Shown here: positions 1 to 8,839 of the stretch, in pieces
Position numbering within the stretch: position 1 is the stretch's first letter
Layout of the letters: each line of letters opens with the position of its first letter
Assembly: GCA_030761205.1 (NCBI GenBank)
Contig: JAULJL010000020.1
Coordinates: 67,001 to 131,000 of the forward strand
Length of the DNA stretch: 64,000 nucleotides
Source: Fremontodendron californicum
Lineage: Eukaryota > Streptophyta > Magnoliopsida > Malvales > Malvaceae
Direction of reading: 5' to 3'
The notes under the pieces: model-generated
What the model saw: only the letters and a program-made list of their open reading frames with translations
Database searches by the model: none
What the model was told of the DNA's origin: nothing
Translations under genes and position numbers: made by a program

Positions 1-839
1 AAACACTTATTTAAAAAGGAAACTCACCAAATAGTAATCAAAATAGCAAAAACAAGAATGGAAAATCAAGAAAGTGCAAGAGTTGGTGCTCAAGAGCAAC
101 CTCAAGAAGCTATATTTCAAGCTTTATCTCTTCAAACTTTCCTTTCCTTTCTTTTCTAAACTTTTTCTTTTTGATTTCAACCAAGGAGAGAAAAAATAAG
201 AAAAACTAAGAGAAATCAGCAAAATGAAGTGTAGGAAAATGAATTCTGCCCCCCTCCTTAAGCCAACCGAATTCCCCCTCTCTCCTCCAAGAAATGTTGT
301 CATTTTTCCCAACCAATTTTCCATCCAATGGATAATAATTCAAGGTGAAAAAATCATGAAATTATCACCCTTAGATTATCATATCAGCTGTCCATAATTA
401 CAGCTGTTCAAGAATAATGTTGACACTCTCCCTTGGCCTATGTCGCTTAATCACAATGGCTTGATCAAAAAGAATCTCTAACTAACTTTTAATTCTTGGC
501 CATTTGATTGAAAAATCAGAAGCTTCCTCCTTCCTTTGGGCCTTGGCAGGCCAGCACTTCTCTTTTCCAGCCCAAGTCTGATTTTTTGAAAAGCCAAAAG
601 AAGCCCTTTTCGGTTGCTTGGATGAAATGACCGTTTTGCCCCCCGGATGCAAATAAATCGCAAACGGTCTCCAAATTCAAATTTTATTTCTTTAATACTT
701 ACAAAATAATAAAACATTGAATTCTGGAAGTTTTCAAAATTTTTTGAGTCCGTTGCTATTTATTTGGACTTTTTCTTCCAAAAATGCTCTTTTATGCCCC
801 TACATTTTACCATTTTTTAAACGAGCTCCAAATCAATAT

Positions 840-1500
840 TTTTCTTCACCAATCTCTTCCAAATAATTTACAAGTGTGATCTGGAAGTTTTCATAATTTT
901 TGGAGCTCATTTGGCATTTTTTCGGGATTTATCTGCTTGAATTACTACATAGGGGCTCGGGATTTGGCCATTTTGCAAACGAAATCCGAATCAATATTTT
1001 CTTTTGCCAATCTCTTCCAAATAATTTTAAAATGAGATTTACAAAATTTCAGAATTTTTGGAGTCCATTTGCTATTTTTTCGGGATTTATCTTCTTGAAT
1101 TATTACAGAGGAGGCCCGGGATTTGGCCATTTTGTAAACGAACTCCGAATCAAGATTTTGTTTTGCCAATCTCTTCCAAATAATTTAAAATTTATATTTG
1201 CAAAATTTCAGAAGATTTGGAGCTCATTTGCTATTTTTTCAGGATTTGTTTTCTTGAATTACTACATAAGAGGCCCAGGATTTGGCCATTTTGCAAACGA
1301 ACTCCGAATCAAGATTTTCTTTCGCCAATCTCTTCCAAATAATTTAAAAATGAGATTTGCAAAGTTTCAGAAGATTTGGAGCTCATTTGCTATTTTTCCA
1401 GGATTTTCCTTCTTGAATTACTATATAAGAAGCCCGAGATTTGGCCATTTTGCAAACGAACTCCGAATCAAGATTTTCTTTCACCATTTTTCAATTGAGC
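840..1500. repeat. Four tandem copies of a roughly 158-bp LTR repeat
   Basis: The block beginning TTGGAGCTCATTTG recurs near 900, 1057, 1217 and 1377. Each copy carries TTTGGCCATTTTG and CCAATCTCTTCCAAATAATTT. Related copies in the opposite orientation lie at about 31740-32060 in the Ogre B LTR. This is a U3 tandem repeat of the family. It gives rise to a spurious open frame of repeated FGHFANELRIKI units. Confidence 0.8.
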
Positions 1501-1521
1501 TTCAAATCTTGATTTTGAAAG

Positions 1522-1578
1522 TGGGTTGACTTTTTCAGTAGTTGACTTTTTGGCGTTGACTTTTTCGGGGTTGACTCT
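1522..1578 (+). promoter_or_regulatory. W-box-like array, distal
   Basis: Four GTTGACT motifs start near 1525, 1541, 1555 and 1570, about 15 bp apart. TTGACT matches the TTGAC(C/T) core bound by WRKY transcription factors. The array lies in the 3' LTR of Ogre A and is a shorter copy of the array at 2130-2216. Regulatory activity is inferred from the motif only. Confidence 0.4.
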
Positions 1579-2129
1579 TTCGCCAATCTCTTTCAAATGA
1601 TTTAAGAATGAGATTGACAAATTTTCACAATTTTCGAAGTCCATTTGCTATTTTTCCCAAATTTTTCAATTTTGCCCTTTTGCCTCTGAAACCTGGTTTT
1701 GCTCAAAACAAGTCCGATTTTCAGATTTTCTTCAATCCGAGCCTTGGGCTATCCTTTTTAATCATTCTTCATCCATTGGGGGCTTTGGTCTTACCAAGTC
1801 GGGCCATTTCTGTGATTCTTCCCGATTTCACCGAAATCTACTAAAAACCCTAATTCTCGGTTTTCTCATGGATTGACTTTTCTTTCGGTTTTTCTTGCAA
1901 GTGACTTTTCCATTACCCGTAGTCAGTGCTTATCTTTCATTTGGAACCTTCAATTTCGACCAATTTGATCGATTAAGCACTTTTCTCCAAATTTCTCGGA
2001 TTAGGGTTTCCTTTCTACTGAATCTCCAAATCCCAACTTCCGAACTCCATATCTTTCAATGTAGACCTCGGATTATCAAAATTCTTTCGCCATTTTTCAA
2101 TTGAACTTAAAATCTTGATTTTGAAAGTG

Positions 2130-2216
2130 GGTTGACGTTTTCAGTAGTTGACTTTTTGGGGTTGACTTTTTCGGGGTTGACTTTTTTCGGGGTTGACTTT
2201 TTTTCAAGTTTGACTT
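2130..2216 (+). promoter_or_regulatory. W-box-like array near LTR start
   Basis: Six TTGAC cores in about 85 bp, five of them TTGACT, are separated by T/G-rich spacers of similar length. The array lies about 130 bp inside the U3 end of the LTR. The reverse-complement array (AAAGTCAAC units) is conserved at the same LTR position in Ogre B at 31195-31290. TTGACY is the WRKY recognition core. That this array drives stress-responsive transcription is an inference. Confidence 0.45.
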
Positions 2217-2349
2217 TTTGTGCTCGCCCTCTTAAACTAAGTCTCGGAGTATCACCTGCAGGATGAAAAAAGTCTATTTACACTCGGAAACATCAATATA
2301 GGAAGAAAACATACCTGTTTAGTGGTCCGGACAAAATTAGGTGTCTACA

Positions 2350-2365
2350 GCTGCCCCTCTTTGGC
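2350..2365 (-). other. Polypurine tract of Ogre-like element A
   Basis: The minus strand reads CCAAAGAGGGGCAGC directly before the LTR start TGTAGACACC. A purine run abutting the 3' LTR is the expected plus-strand primer site of an LTR retrotransposon, and it sets the orientation of the element. Confidence 0.75.
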
Positions 2366-2454
2366 TATTGCTGAGAATCAGGAATCAGACAAAGATAAAC
2401 CAACACTAATTTTGTACGGTCAGTGAAATCACATTTGAAGGAAAGGGAAAAGGG

Positions 2455-2650
2455 TTTTCTTTTTCATTAATCTATCATTTTTCATTTTCTATTTTCTATT
2501 TTCTATTTTTCATTTTTTTCTCTTTCATCTTTTTTTCTTTTTTTTTTTATTTTATTTTTCATTTTTTCATTTTTTGTCTTTTTTTCTTTTTTTCTTTTTG
2601 TCTTTTTTCATTTTTCATTATTTTTTCAATTTTTTTCTTTTTTTCTAAAA
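2455..2650. repeat. Pyrimidine-rich low-complexity tract
   Basis: A nearly uninterrupted T/C stretch of TTTTTC, CATTTT and TTTCTA units just inside the 3' LTR of Ogre A. It holds no open frame. It is an internal simple repeat of the element's 3' untranslated region. Confidence 0.8.
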
Positions 2651-2689
2651 TAGTAAATTGAAGATTTTGTCCTTAAATTGAATTCCCTG

Positions 2690-3822
2690 ACTAAGCAAGG
2701 CTCGACCCGTCTTAAGGAAACAAATTCGATTTGCAAGAAAGGAAATGACCTCGACGATGGTCTCGGGGCCTTAACCTGTCTTGTTCTCAGTTGTGTTTAA
2801 AATTCTGGATATCTCCTCCAGAAGCTTCGGCTATCACAACCAAAGTCTTGCTCATTTTTAAAACTGTAAAAATTCTGGGTATCACCTTCAGAAGCTTCAG
2901 TTATCAGCACCTAAAGACTTTTTACCTTTTCAAAGGATTTTAAAACTCTGGATACCACCACCAGAGGCTTCAGCTATCACCACCGAAGACTTGTTCATAA
3001 TAAAATAAAGTACCTCAACGATGATCTCGGGGCTCGACTCGTCTTAAGGAAACGAATTCGATTTGTAAGAAAAGAAATAACCTCGACGATGGTCTCGGGG
3101 CCTTAACCTGTCTTGTTCTCAGTTGTGTTTAAAATTCTGGATATCTCCTCGAGAAGCTTTGGCTATCACTACCAAAGTCTTGCTCATTTTTAAAACTGTA
3201 AAAAATTCTGGGTATCACCTCCAGAAGCTTCAGCTATCACCACCAAAAACTTTCTACCTTTTCAAAGGATTTTAAAACTCTGGATATCTCCACCAGAGGC
3301 TTCAGCTATCACCAACGAAGACTTGTTCATAATAAAAAATAAAAAAAAGTATCTCGATGATGATCTCGGGGCTCGACTTATTTGAGAAGCAAAACGAGTT
3401 CGATTATACCTGAAAGCTTTAAGAGATGATGCAAATGCTTCATGATGCAAATGCAAATGTTTTTTGTTGATGCAAACACTTCTTGATGTAGATGCAAATG
3501 ACTTAGATTGGTGCAAATGTCTTTGATGCAAATGTAATTGACTTGATTTGATGCAAACTTTCTTGATGCAGATTCAACTAACTTAGATTGATGCAAATGC
3601 TTCTTGATGTAGATGCACATGTTGAATAAAATTATGGATAACTCCTCCAAAAGAAGATTTCTCATTTTCAAAATTATAAAACCCTGGATATCTCCACCAG
3701 AGGCTTCAGCTATCACCACTGAAGACTTGTTCACTTTTTTAAAACTATAAAATTCTGGATATCCCCACCAGAAGCTTTGGCTATCACCACCAAAGACTTG
3801 CTCATTGTAAAATTCTGGGTAA
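2690..3822. repeat. Ogre A 3'-UTR tandem repeats, left of the nested insertion
   Basis: Diverged copies of a roughly 90-bp unit contain TTCTGGATATC, AGAAGCTTCAGCTATCACCA and GAAGACTTGTTCA. The longer block at 2690-3000 is repeated at about 3010-3350. A sub-block at 3405-3620 is made of GATGCAAATG-type short repeats. The same families resume right of the nested Athila-like element (13256-14160), so both parts were one array before insertion. Tandem repeats downstream of the coding region are typical of Ogre-type elements. ORFs here are repeat translations. Confidence 0.75.
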
Positions 3823-3827
3823 CTCCT
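3823..3827. repeat. Target site duplication CTCCT, left copy
   Basis: CTCCT directly precedes the LTR terminus TGATGGAAAC and is matched by CTCCT at 13256-13260 right after the other LTR end. The uninterrupted version (AACTCCTCTAGAAG) survives in the neighbouring repeat near 13436, which confirms the pre-insertion target. Confidence 0.9.
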
Positions 3828-5311
3828 TGATGGAAACTCAATTAAGAGTTGTAAACCCAAGTGCAGGTTATGTTCAAGTAATAAATTCTCGGGTGTCCGA
3901 GGTCGAACCACAGGGAAGCGTATTAGTAAGTATAAGTTTATAAATATATAAGAAAAAGAAAGTAAACAAGATATTAGGGAATCAACAACAAAACAAAATA
4001 AACAAGATATTAGAGAACAAAATAAATAAAATAACATAAAAGAAATTAAACAAAATATAAAAAACAATAAGAAAGGATGTTGAGGTTAGAGAATCCACTC
4101 TTGGTGTTATGCTAAGATTAATCTTGTTTTATTACACAATTGAAATCCACACATAAGGGAGGTTCCAATCGGAAGGTTTAGCAATTCAGTCCAAATTGTC
4201 CAACGTCCATAGCATATGATATTATGTTCATTTGGTGTCCTCAAAACTCATAAAAAGAGTCCAAGCATTCCTTATGCCAAAGTATATGTCTACAACAAAT
4301 CAAGGTTATGAAACCAAGCATTTACTGTGCCATTTTCATTGTCAATAATGAATCAAGATCTCTACTTTGCAAGTATGATTTTAAACCAAAAGAAAATATT
4401 ATCTATACTAGTGCTTATAAATGATGATTCATTTTAGCTCATGTTTAAGAGACTAACCTTAGCATTTACCAAGAGCTTCACCTCATCACCTCAACAATAT
4501 GATTAGAAACACATACTAGATATGAATAAAATGAAAAGAAATGTAAGAAGAAAAAGAAAACTAGAGAAAGGAAAGAAAAAGAAAACTTAGAGAATTTTAT
4601 TACAATGGCTATCCTACCAATGTATCAATGTATCCCAATACTCATCCAAGGCCCTCTATTTATACACATTTTGGAGGGCTAAATGACAAGAGACAAGCTT
4701 TACAAATTTCAAAGGTAGGTATAATAGGTGGGTGCATTTTTCTAACAATTTTCGTCATATTGTATGACAATTCTGATCAGCCAGCTTGATGGTCGATTTT
4801 GTCAATGTTGGAGGCTCGATCTGATAAAATGGTCTTCTAGAAAAATATACCCCTATCAGTTACGGATCCATAGCCGTTGGAATCAGATCATTTGCGCACG
4901 TGGATCGGGAGATATGGTCAAAATACCAAAACGGTGCAGAACAGACGTCATTGCACATCAGCCAACTTGATGGTCGATTTCGCTAGGGAAAACGACTCCG
5001 TTTCAAGAAGTGTAAAACATGAAAAAGATAGATATGCCTCTTAGCTTTGCAGGGATACAAAGTTCAGCCTTATTGCTTCAGTGAAACTCGAGATATAGCT
5101 GATATGGCAAAAGATGTCGGAACTGGAACTGAACTGGATTTGCCCTTAATTCTAGTAATCTGAAATCACTCAAAGAAACTTGTGAAAAACACCAAATTAC
5201 ATAAAAATATAAAAGATCATAAACACAATTAGACTAAACAATAATAACTCGTATTTGACACAAAACAATAATAAAACATAACTAAAAACTATATAATTAT
5301 ACGAGTTATCA
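3828..5311 (-). repeat. 3' LTR of the Athila-like element
   Basis: A 1484-bp LTR, on the plus strand TGATGGAAAC ... GAGTTATCA, with TG/CA ends. Offset from the other LTR is a constant 7944 bases. A TATA-like element (minus strand TGTATAAATAGAGGG) lies at 4652-4666. As the downstream LTR it should supply the polyadenylation site. Confidence 0.9.
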
Positions 5312-5348
5312 CACCCCCATACTTAGATTGTTGCTAGTCCCTAGCAAC
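5312..5348 (-). other. Polypurine tract and adjacent hairpin
   Basis: The minus strand reads AAGTATGGGGGTG immediately before the LTR start TGATAACTCG, a typical PPT. Ten bases further in, 5330-5348 is a perfect inverted repeat: an 8-bp stem GTTGCTAG/CTAGCAAC around a TCC loop. The PPT call is firm. A role for the hairpin is unknown. Confidence 0.75.
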
Positions 5349-7089
5349 GACTCAATAAAAATAAAATAAGAAAATCTAATCTAATCCATTTTCGTAGGAA
5401 ATCACGGTGGCACTTAGCATGTGACACAAGCCTTTAAACCCCTAGGTGTCCCTAGTGGACGAGTTTAGTCTCGTGAGGGTTTACTAGGACGATACCCACA
5501 AACATTGAAGACATAAGAAAAACTAAAAATAATAATTATAACTAATCCTTCCAATATAAATTAGAGATAATCATTGGACAAGTCTTAAAAACTAATCAAT
5601 AGCTTAAAGAAATTCACAAAAAATCTTGCTTGAATGTAAATAGTTTGAGTTAAGCCAATATTAACATAACATATTTCAATCAAAATAGTGTATATTCAAA
5701 CTTAATCTCAACTTCTCACATGGGATACTCTCTTGATTTTCACTCTTTAAAGTAGTGGTAAAGTGTTTACACTCAATCAATCTCATGAAAACACTTCTAC
5801 CATATGCTTGCTTGTCCACCTATTCTCCACTATTTAGATCATACAACTTCATAAATCAAGAGGTCTTTATTCAAGGTTGTAATGGGGCCAAAGGGTTATA
5901 ATGTGGTTAAAGAACAAAAGGATAAAGATATCACAAAGGTTCCAAAGAGTTCATAGATTTTAGAGACATAATAAGATCATACAAATAAAACTTCTCAAAA
6001 CTCTTATAAAGCACATAATAACATAGGCTAAATATTCATGTTGAGCCTTTGCATCATTCTAACCAACTTTGTAACATCTTTTTCTAGAAGTTCAAGAGAA
6101 GATTTTTTTTTTTTTTTTTTAATATGGGAATGTATTTGACAATGATCCCTTTCTTTTTCTCTTGACTTTTTCTTTTCTTTTCTTTCCCCCACACTTATCT
6201 TTTGTTTCTAACCCAAATTTTCAAATAAAAATATCCCTTGTTTTTTTGCAATATGTCTCAAAATATAAAATTCATCTTTAGAACAAGGGTAAGGATATAA
6301 GCATATTTAGGCTAGGTGTAAGTTGTGGTTACCAATAAAACATCATATTTAATGTAGGCTCAAATTGGCTCACTAGTGGGGATGTTCTCGTAGAACATTA
6401 ATAATGGATGGCTGTTTGGCTCTGGTTATAATCCTAATGCCTCTATCATATTCATGTTGTCACATGTATCAATATAGTCTCAAACGGTTTAAAGCAAGTT
6501 CTAGAGAATCATGTAATCATAAGAGCACTCAAGAAAGAAATTAGATTGATTTGTATAATGCATCAATCATTATAGGCTCAAAAACTCACAAAGATGATTA
6601 TACAAGTCAGATTAAGTCTAAACATGCTTCTTTCTCAATCAACATATCATATTAACATTGGCTCATAAAAAGGTTGACATCAAGCTCAATTCTCATGAAA
6701 ATCTTCTCACTAATAAATTTGTTTTAGACTTATGCAATTCATATCTCATCATTGTATTGAAAGTAACTAAAAAAAACACACTAAGTCTAAACATGCTTTT
6801 TTTTTTTTTTTTTTTTGAAGAAGAAGAAGATTAAATCAAACTGACAAGGTATGTCTCAAGTCTCCCTTACTCAGATCTTGTTCAGAATGAATACTTCTAA
6901 ATGGCTTAAAACACATCAATTTTTTTTTTTTTTTTTTACAAATTAGCAAAATATGTCCCTTACCCCCTACTAAAATATGACATTGTCCCCAATGTCAAAT
7001 TTTAAAGGTAGAATTTAGGAGATATTACCTGCAGAGGTTGCTAACCACTTATTATAACTGAGACACAACAAGCAAAATGTTAGATAATG
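5349..7089 (-). other. Non-coding 3' region of the Athila-like element
   Basis: About 1.7 kb between the LOG ORF and the PPT with no long open frame on either strand. It holds three long T tracts on the plus strand (T18 at 6103-6120, T20 at 6797-6816, T18 at 6920-6937), which are A tracts in the sense of the element. Around 6985-7000 the minus strand has ACATTGGGGACAATGT, a palindromic motif of the kind often seen upstream of the PPT in Athila-type elements. No function can be assigned. Confidence 0.6.
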
Positions 7090-7737
7090 TCACAAAGACA
7101 AAGTGCAATCCACTCCTTGCTCGTCCATATCTCTTTTTCTTTTTCCGAGCGTTTGCGAAACAACCGTAGCAGATAAACACTCATAAGCTTGTAGCTTTTT
7201 GAGTAAATCTTCAATGGTTGTAGCAGAAATTATGGTTCTCCTTGCCTCTGAAAACATGAATCCATTATCCACAGCATTATCTAAATATGAAAGTAAATTA
7301 CTAAAATAACCATTAATATTAAGCAAACCAATGGGTTTCTTATTTGTGACCAAAGATGACCAAGAAGCCACGCAAGCTATTTCTTCCAATGTACCCAGAC
7401 CTCCTGGTAAGGCAATGAATGCATCGGCAGAATGGTACATGATTGTTATCCGTTCAGGGATACTCCAGACTTGTATTTCCTTACCCACGGTAGGTCCACA
7501 AAAATCTGTGAATAGTTTTGGCACGATTCCTAGAACTGGACTTCCTCCGGCGTGTGCTGCTGTAGCGACTGCTCCCATTAAACCCGTACTACCGCCTCCA
7601 TAAATCAAGTGGATCTTTTGTTGGGCAAGTATTACTCCAACTCTTATGGCTTCATCAGCGAATATGTTATTTTTCCCTGGATAAGCACCTCCAAAGACAC
7701 AAATTTTTTTAATGCGCTGGGATGAAGTGCTTTCCAT
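7090..7737 (-). CDS. LOG-family cytokinin riboside 5'-monophosphate phosphoribohydrolase, captured by a retrotransposon
   Basis: An intact 215-aa ORF starting at the ATG at 7737, which has an A at -3 and a G at +4. LOG enzymes release active free-base cytokinin from its riboside 5'-monophosphate in the cytosol. Visible hallmarks are a Rossmann-like N-terminus (ICVFGGAYPG, residues 12-21), YGGGSTGLMG at 46-55, a conserved Arg at 96 (PERITIM), and the signature PGGLGTLEE at 111-119 followed by KPIGLLN. Length is normal for the family (about 210-220 aa). The basic C-terminal tail (GKRKRD, 199-204) is unusual. Plant LOG genes normally contain several introns. This copy has none and lies inside the LTRs in sense orientation, so it looks like a captured spliced mRNA. 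The same frame stays open upstream to 7944 but that part shows no family similarity, and a 3' splice site lies within it at 7758. Activity is not demonstrated. Confidence 0.9.
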   Translation of the reverse strand: MESTSSQRIKKICVFGGAYPGKNNIFADEAIRVGVILAQQKIHLIYGGGSTGLMGAVATAAHAGGSPVLGIVPKLFTDFCGPTVGKEIQVWSIPERITIMYHSADAFIALPGGLGTLEEIACVASWSSLVTNKKPIGLLNINGYFSNLLSYLDNAVDNGFMFSEARRTIISATTIEDLLKKLQAYECLSATVVSQTLGKRKRDMDEQGVDCTLSL

Positions 7738-7757
7738 TTTTTTTCTTTTTCGAGTGC

Positions 7758-7770
7758 CTGAAAGAGAATG
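7758..7770 (-). promoter_or_regulatory. Candidate 3' splice site upstream of LOG
   Basis: The minus strand reads CATTCTCTTTCAG|GC, a pyrimidine tract ending in CAG, 20 bases before the LOG start codon. Splicing here would make the LOG ATG the first one in the message. The donor is not identified. Inference from motif only. Confidence 0.4.
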
Positions 7771-8104
7771 AGTACATGGTGTAATATATAGAGGACTGAG
7801 TAGTGAATCAGACAAGAGTAATAATGTCGCCGAAAGTGTATTTGACCTATCAGAAGAAAATGTTAACCTAACAAAAGATTTTTGCGTGATTTCAGGAAGA
7901 AAATCAAAAAGAGAAGAAAAATCAATCGTAAAAGACCAATGCAAAAAAAAAACGAGAATAATTACACAAATCGAACAACACGTAAATTAAACTGAAATAA
8001 AGTTATTGCAAATCAAACCAAAAGCTGAGAAGTCATTTATTGTAGTTGTGATTGTGGCTCACATCTTCCTCTGGTTTTACGTCCAGAAACGGCTTAAACG
8101 CCTT

Positions 8105-8641
8105 CTATGAGTCGAGGATATGCTTCCCATCCAGTTTTCTTACAAGCTGGCAAACAGGGTCTTTTAACATCAGATTCCCAAGATGTTGCCATTCCCTTTG
8201 GAATTGCGGCCATAAATCAAGAATTTCTCTTTGTACGTCTCCACTAGGATGCGTCTCAAGAGAAAGTTGGATATTACCCAAATTCTCCTTACTCAGTCCA
8301 TCCTTAATGAATTCAATTTTATCATCTCGATTAGAGGACGGAATCCCAATAGAACGACATTTACCGTTACACGTCCATCGTGCACACTTGTGGCAATTTG
8401 AACTCATGCGCTTTGCTCGTCGCTTCTTTGCATAAGTGCTTCTACCTGTACCTGGTAAATGCAAAACAGGAAGATATTCATCTTCACGTACCTTGGCTTC
8501 AATTATCCAACGTATGTCTTCAGGAATCCCTTTGTTCATAAGCATTCTTAATCTTTCTAATCGAACTTGGTAAAGCTTCAGTAAAATATTCCGAGGAAAA
8601 GGAGGAAATCGTTTCTGCAATCTTTTGAGAATATCATCCAT
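8105..8641 (-). CDS. Cys-rich 178-aa protein of unknown function carried by the retrotransposon
   Basis: An intact 178-aa ORF between gag and LOG in the same orientation, 367 bases upstream of the LOG ATG. I do not recognise the family. The N-terminus (residues 1-50) is charged and Leu-rich (DDILKRLQKRFPPFP) and looks helical. A basic patch KKRRAKR at 72-78 is followed by four cysteines in the pattern C83-x2-C86-x4-C91-x3-C95, a possible metal-binding knuckle. The C-terminal third is acidic to neutral with WPQFQREW. The ORF ends at an amber codon (8105-8107), but the frame stays open for another 23 codons to a TGA at 8033-8035. It could be a second captured host gene or a remnant of the Athila env-position ORF, though I see no signal peptide or transmembrane segment. 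That it is a real gene is inferred from its intactness in a young element. Confidence 0.6.
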   Translation of the reverse strand: MDDILKRLQKRFPPFPRNILLKLYQVRLERLRMLMNKGIPEDIRWIIEAKVREDEYLPVLHLPGTGRSTYAKKRRAKRMSSNCHKCARWTCNGKCRSIGIPSSNRDDKIEFIKDGLSKENLGNIQLSLETHPSGDVQREILDLWPQFQREWQHLGNLMLKDPVCQLVRKLDGKHILDS

Positions 8642-8642
8642 C

Positions 8643-8656
8643 CTGAAAAAAAAATG
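8643..8656 (-). promoter_or_regulatory. Candidate 3' splice site at the start of the Cys-rich ORF
   Basis: The minus strand reads nine T residues followed by CAG|G and then the ATG at 8641. The AG lies one base before the start codon. Env-position ORFs of plant retroelements are thought to be expressed from spliced subgenomic RNA, and this would be the acceptor. The donor is not identified. Confidence 0.4.
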
Positions 8657-8775
8657 AAATAAAATAAAATGAAAGAGAAATTTATATACAATATCAGTTT
8701 TGTGGGTAGCTGATGGAACCGACTTAAATAATCACGGAGTACCGTTATCCGCCATTTAACCGGGGTTAAAAAAAT

Positions 8776-8812
8776 GTTTTTTTTTTATTATTATTATTTT
8801 TTTTTTTTTTTT
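8776..8812 (-). repeat. A-rich tract downstream of gag-pro-integrase
   Basis: The minus strand carries two long A runs split by an AAT repeat, about 30 bases beyond the stop of the gag fusion ORF. It separates the retroviral reading frame from the two cargo ORFs. It could be a degraded poly(A) scar from capture of an mRNA or simple slippage. Confidence 0.5.
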
Positions 8813-8839
8813 GGAAATTAGTAAAAATTATATTTACAT

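Larger units (their letters stand above)
1..2349 (-). mobile_element. 3' LTR of Ogre-like element A (partial, runs off left edge)
   Basis: On the minus strand this segment begins TGTAGACACCTAATTTTGTC at 2349 and extends to the window edge. The same terminus, with one mismatch, opens the LTR of the plus-strand Ogre-like element at 31069, and the two share the following W-box array and the 158-bp repeats. A purine-rich tract lies immediately internal (2350-2365), which makes this the 3' LTR of a minus-strand element. The open frames inside it (for example 900-1529) are repeat translations and not genes. The distal LTR part lies outside the window. Confidence 0.8.

Noticed and set aside
900..1529. 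A 209-codon open frame of FGHFANELRIKI-type repeats
   Set aside because: It is a translation of the 158-bp LTR tandem repeat, with no homology to a protein family and no equivalent frame kept in the other LTR copy.
3378..4067. Minus-strand 229-codon frame crossing into an LTR
   Set aside because: It spans the boundary between the Ogre tandem repeats and the Athila-like LTR and consists of repeat-derived and A/T-rich residues.
4764..4970. 68-codon frame, identical at 12708-12914
   Set aside because: It lies inside the non-coding part of both Athila-like LTRs, and its duplication simply reflects LTR identity.
7331..7603. Plus-strand frame opposite LOG
   Set aside because: It is an antisense shadow of the LOG coding sequence.
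7090..7944. LOG with a 69-residue N-terminal extension, possibly a transit peptide
   Set aside because: The extension has no LOG homology and contains a strong splice acceptor. The ATG at 7737 gives the normal family length and a better start context.
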